64,000 nt of DNA from the NCBI RefSeq assembly GCF_900103785.1, contig NZ_FNHE01000008.1:67270-131269 (forward strand), written 5' to 3'. Positions 61,652 through 64,000 of the stretch are shown piece by piece. The translations under genes and the position numbers were made by a program. The notes below the pieces were generated by a model. The model ran no database searches. It was not told the origin of the DNA and worked only from the letters and a program-made list of their open reading frames with translations. Every line of letters begins with the position of its first letter. The first letter of the stretch is position 1. Source of the stretch: Geodermatophilus siccatus. GTDB taxonomy: Bacteria; Actinomycetota; Actinomycetes; Mycobacteriales; Geodermatophilaceae.

Positions 61652-62065
61652 TCAGCTGCCGGCCGATGCCGCCGCTGGCCCGCTCGCGGCCGCTGCGTCC
61701 GGCTCCCGGCTCGCGAACGGATGATCGAGGACGTAGAGCCAGCCGCCGTCGGGCTGGCGCCGGGCGACCTCGGCGGTGACCGCCGACATCGCCTCGTCGC
61801 CGGCCGTGAGCTTCCACTCGAGGCTCAACAGGGCCAGCTCGCCTGACTCGATCACGTACCGGGTCCGCACGGCCATGTGACCGTTCGCTCCGAGAACGCC
61901 GGCGAGATGCTGACGGATGGCGTCGGGCCCGGTGGCGAGGGACCCGTCGGGCTGCGCCATGACGGCGTCCGGCTCGTACAGGGCCACCAGGGCCTCGAGG
62001 TCCTGTCGGTTGAAGGCGGCCTCGAAGGCCGCATGGAGCCCCTGGGGAGTGCTGACGGTCGTCAC
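61652..62065 (-). CDS. SnoaL-like (NTF2-fold) protein
   Basis: The 137-residue protein has the NTF2 pattern: GLHAAFEAAFNRQDLEALVA, LYEPDAVMAQPDG, then ARRQPDGGWLYVLDHPFA. GTG 62065 has GGGAGG 7-8 nt upstream. Such proteins act on small polar substrates or as orphan folds. The Ala-rich tail is disordered. Confidence 0.86.
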   Translation of the reverse strand: MTTVSTPQGLHAAFEAAFNRQDLEALVALYEPDAVMAQPDGSLATGPDAIRQHLAGVLGANGHMAVRTRYVIESGELALLSLEWKLTAGDEAMSAVTAEVARRQPDGGWLYVLDHPFASREPDAAAASGPAAASAGS

Positions 62066-62793
62066 GAGATCGCCTCCCTGGCCTCCGGTGACGCCAGCGC
62101 CGGGACCGTCGACCACGCTATGCGGAGGACGTCACAGCAACGTCACCGCGGTGTCACCTGACCAGCGCCACCCGAGGACCGATCAACCCACGACCGACGC
62201 ATCACCCACGACGCAGGGATCGACCACCGGTGTCCGACGAGCTGCTCCAGGGCTGACCTGCCCGTTCAGCGTCGGCCGACGGTTCGCAACGACGCCAGGA
62301 CCAGCTCGCAGGGGCATCGGCCCGAGTCCGATGGAGGGCAGCACCGCAGGTGGAGGCGGCAAGCCCCCGGGCAGGCCGTGACGAACCCCTGGGTGTCGCG
62401 GTCCCGGTCCCCGGTGTGGACGTCCTGGGCACCGGGAGAGCTGAGGCGGGTGGCGGAGCGCTGCGAGTCGCCGGCATGGCCGTCGGGACGCCTGGGGGTG
62501 AGCCCGCCACCGTGGTGAGCGTGGCCCGGATGTGCTGCTCCCCATGCCTGCGGGTGAGCCCGTGACCGGAGCAGGCACCGCCCGACGTCACCCTGACCGG
62601 GGTGCTCCCCGCGGCCGCGGGTCGGCTCGGCCACCCGGCGCTGATGTCTCGGACGTCACTATCGGGGAGCGAGTCGAGGATGCCGACCGCTGCACCGGAA
62701 ACGGCCAGGAGGACACCGGGAAACGGCCAGGAGGGCACCTGAGGAACGGTCGAGCGGGGTCGGCCGGCGCACCGCGGGCCGCGAACGGCCGGC
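62066..62793. other. 728-base region without a recognisable gene
   Basis: Long open frames exist on both strands because of the base composition, but none shows a family motif, a good ribosome binding site or sensible protein composition. The segment ggtgagcccg recurs near 62496 and 62552. This is probably eroded accessory DNA plus the SnoaL promoter. Confidence 0.5.
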
Positions 62794-64000
62794 TCACACG
62801 GTGGTGGCGAGGCTGTCGGTGTAGCCGTCGTAGGGGAGTGTCGTGGTGGCCACCGTCTCACCGTCCACGATCCGGTTGATCCGGAAGGCGGCGATGTCGG
62901 CCTTGTGCACGACCCGGTCGCCGGCGGCCGTGCACACCTCGTTGAAGACCACCGACGGCACGTTGCCGGCGCGTAGGCAGGCGGTGATGCTCTCGCCGTC
63001 CCGGGTCTGCACGTCGATCGAGTACTCACCCCGGGGCGCCGCCCCCCACTGCAGGGCGACGGTGTTGATCGTGTGCAGGGAGCCGTCGGCCTTGAACACC
63101 AGCGGCTGGACGTAGACGTCGCGGCCGGCGAAGACGCCGGCGGAGGTGAACCGGCCGACGTGGTACAGCGTGTAGAACTGGCCGTGCCGGTCGGTGACGG
63201 TGTTGTGCCCCTGGTTCTCGATCAGCTGCCCGTCGTGCGTCTCGAGCGGCGACGAGAGGGAATACCGCTCGCGCTCGCGGGTCAGGTCCCTCACCTGGGC
63301 AGCCATCACGTAGCTCATCGCGTACTGGCTCCGGTAGTGCCCCTGGCTGTAGACGAGGTAGTGCCGGCCGTCACGGCCGAAGAGGGTGGGCGCCTCGTTG
63401 ACGTCCTCCTCGGCCGGCGTCGTCGGCCGGGTCACCTCGAAGAGCTCCTCCGGCGCGTCGAGTGGATAGGCCGACACCACGTTGCCGCCCTCCGGGAGGA
63501 ACCAGGTGTAGTGCATCCACCGGCGGGAGCCGTCGAAGTACACCGACGGGTCCAGCCGCATCGCCTTGTCGCACCCGTCGGCCGGGCAGTCCGCCGTCAC
63601 GTGGGTGCGGGGATGTCCCGTGTCCCCGTCGATCGTCTGCGGTGCACCGAACTGCATGTCGCCGTCCGCCGCCGGCGCCGTCGCGTAGAAGATCGTCGGC
63701 GCGCTGTCGTCCGAGGGGCAGGGCTCGCCCTTGGACACGCGGTTGGCCACGAAGTAGAGGACGTAGTCGTCGCCCTGCTTGTCCAGGTCCGGCGCCCACG
63801 TGGCGCAGTAGTGGTAGAGGGGGTCGTGCTCGCTGGGGTCGTAGCGGCGCAGCAGGCTGAACGTGCGCAGATCGGTCGAGGTGTAGATCGGCAGGTCGTC
63901 CTGGGGTGACGTCCCGGACAGGAAGTACAGGTCGTCGTCGACCTTGTAGACGTCGGGGTCGGCGAGCCCCTCGACGGCGAGCTGCCGGCCGTACGGCGAG
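62794..64000 (-). CDS. GH43-like glycoside hydrolase (five-bladed beta-propeller), partial
   Basis: The open frame runs from TGA 62794-62796 off the right edge, so the N-terminus is missing. At the visible beginning ADPDVYKVDDDLYFLSGTS has the catalytic-base Asp position of GH43/GH62 propellers, followed by ATWAPDLDKQGDDYVLYF. Later RLDPSVYFDGSRRWMHYTWF, NEAPTLFGRDGRHYLVYS (proton-donor Glu candidate) and ENQGHNTVTDRHGQFYTLYH fit the family. Likely an extracellular arabinan/xylan-type enzyme; the substrate is open. Confidence 0.85.
   Translation of the reverse strand, partial: SPYGRQLAVEGLADPDVYKVDDDLYFLSGTSPQDDLPIYTSTDLRTFSLLRRYDPSEHDPLYHYCATWAPDLDKQGDDYVLYFVANRVSKGEPCPSDDSAPTIFYATAPAADGDMQFGAPQTIDGDTGHPRTHVTADCPADGCDKAMRLDPSVYFDGSRRWMHYTWFLPEGGNVVSAYPLDAPEELFEVTRPTTPAEEDVNEAPTLFGRDGRHYLVYSQGHYRSQYAMSYVMAAQVRDLTRERERYSLSSPLETHDGQLIENQGHNTVTDRHGQFYTLYHVGRFTSAGVFAGRDVYVQPLVFKADGSLHTINTVALQWGAAPRGEYSIDVQTRDGESITACLRAGNVPSVVFNEVCTAAGDRVVHKADIAAFRINRIVDGETVATTTLPYDGYTDSLATTV

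Noticed and set aside
62202-63029. Minus-strand open frame over the 62-63 kb gap
   Set aside because: Ser/Pro/Arg-rich shadow composition, overlaps the GH43-like gene in another frame and shows no motif or ribosome binding site.

Overview
The window is very GC-rich with GTG/TTG starts, TGA-dominated stops and actinobacterial gene order (hrcA-dnaJ2-rsmE; phoH-ybeY-corC-era-recO-uppS-glyS; ppdK; dnaG). It most likely comes from a member of the Geodermatophilaceae (Blastococcus/Geodermatophilus/Modestobacter type). The strongest lineage clue is a selenocysteine tRNA with a CUA anticodon, a code variant I recall being reported for that family; the species cannot be named from sequence alone.

Layout. 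(1) 1-4207 is a compact selenocysteine locus: selD (partial), tRNA-Sec with anticodon CUA, a carboxymuconolactone-decarboxylase-family gene interrupted by an in-frame UAG followed by a SECIS-like hairpin, then selA and selB. Here UAG, not UGA, appears to encode selenocysteine. UAG is also the ordinary stop of several other genes in the window. (2) 4210-18106 holds small proteins, hemW, a drug-type ABC exporter with a DesK/DesR-like two-component system behind a 26-bp dyad, the CIRCE-hrcA-dnaJ2-rsmE heat-shock unit, a phosphonate/phosphite-type ABC importer and a HIT protein. (3) 18172-30278 is a bacterial microcompartment locus of the Rhodococcus/Mycobacterium (RMM, aminoacetone/1-amino-2-propanol) type. 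It has four shell genes (two BMC-T, one BMC-H, one BMC-P), an amino-alcohol kinase, an SDR dehydrogenase, a class-III aminotransferase-fold phospholyase, a CoA-acylating aldehyde dehydrogenase, a GntR regulator, a divergent amino-acid permease and a copper amine oxidase. Divergent promoters at 26299-26393 carry three phased GGTCnGACC operators. (4) 30345-50736 is conserved actinobacterial core: TspO, phoH, ybeY, corC, era, recO, uppS, glyS, dus, ppdK and dnaG. (5) 50877-64000 begins at tRNA-Asn, where decayed integrase and transposase pieces lie between the tRNA 3' end and an imperfect copy of it. It continues with accessory genes: an S8 peptidase, an ECF41 sigma factor with an epimerase and DoxX, a TetR/flavin monooxygenase pair, a secreted RTX-repeat protein, a SnoaL protein and a GH43-like glycosidase running off the end.

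How the parts work together. SelD makes selenophosphate, SelA converts Ser-tRNA-Sec to Sec-tRNA-Sec, and SelB delivers it to the UAG marked by the hairpin, giving an AhpD-like CxxU redox protein. In the microcompartment locus, imported amine is predicted to be dehydrogenated or reduced by the SDR, phosphorylated by the kinase, cleaved by the PLP enzyme to propionaldehyde and oxidised to propionyl-CoA inside the shell. A dispersed family of hairpin elements (at least eight copies) sits mostly just after stop codons and probably serves as terminators.
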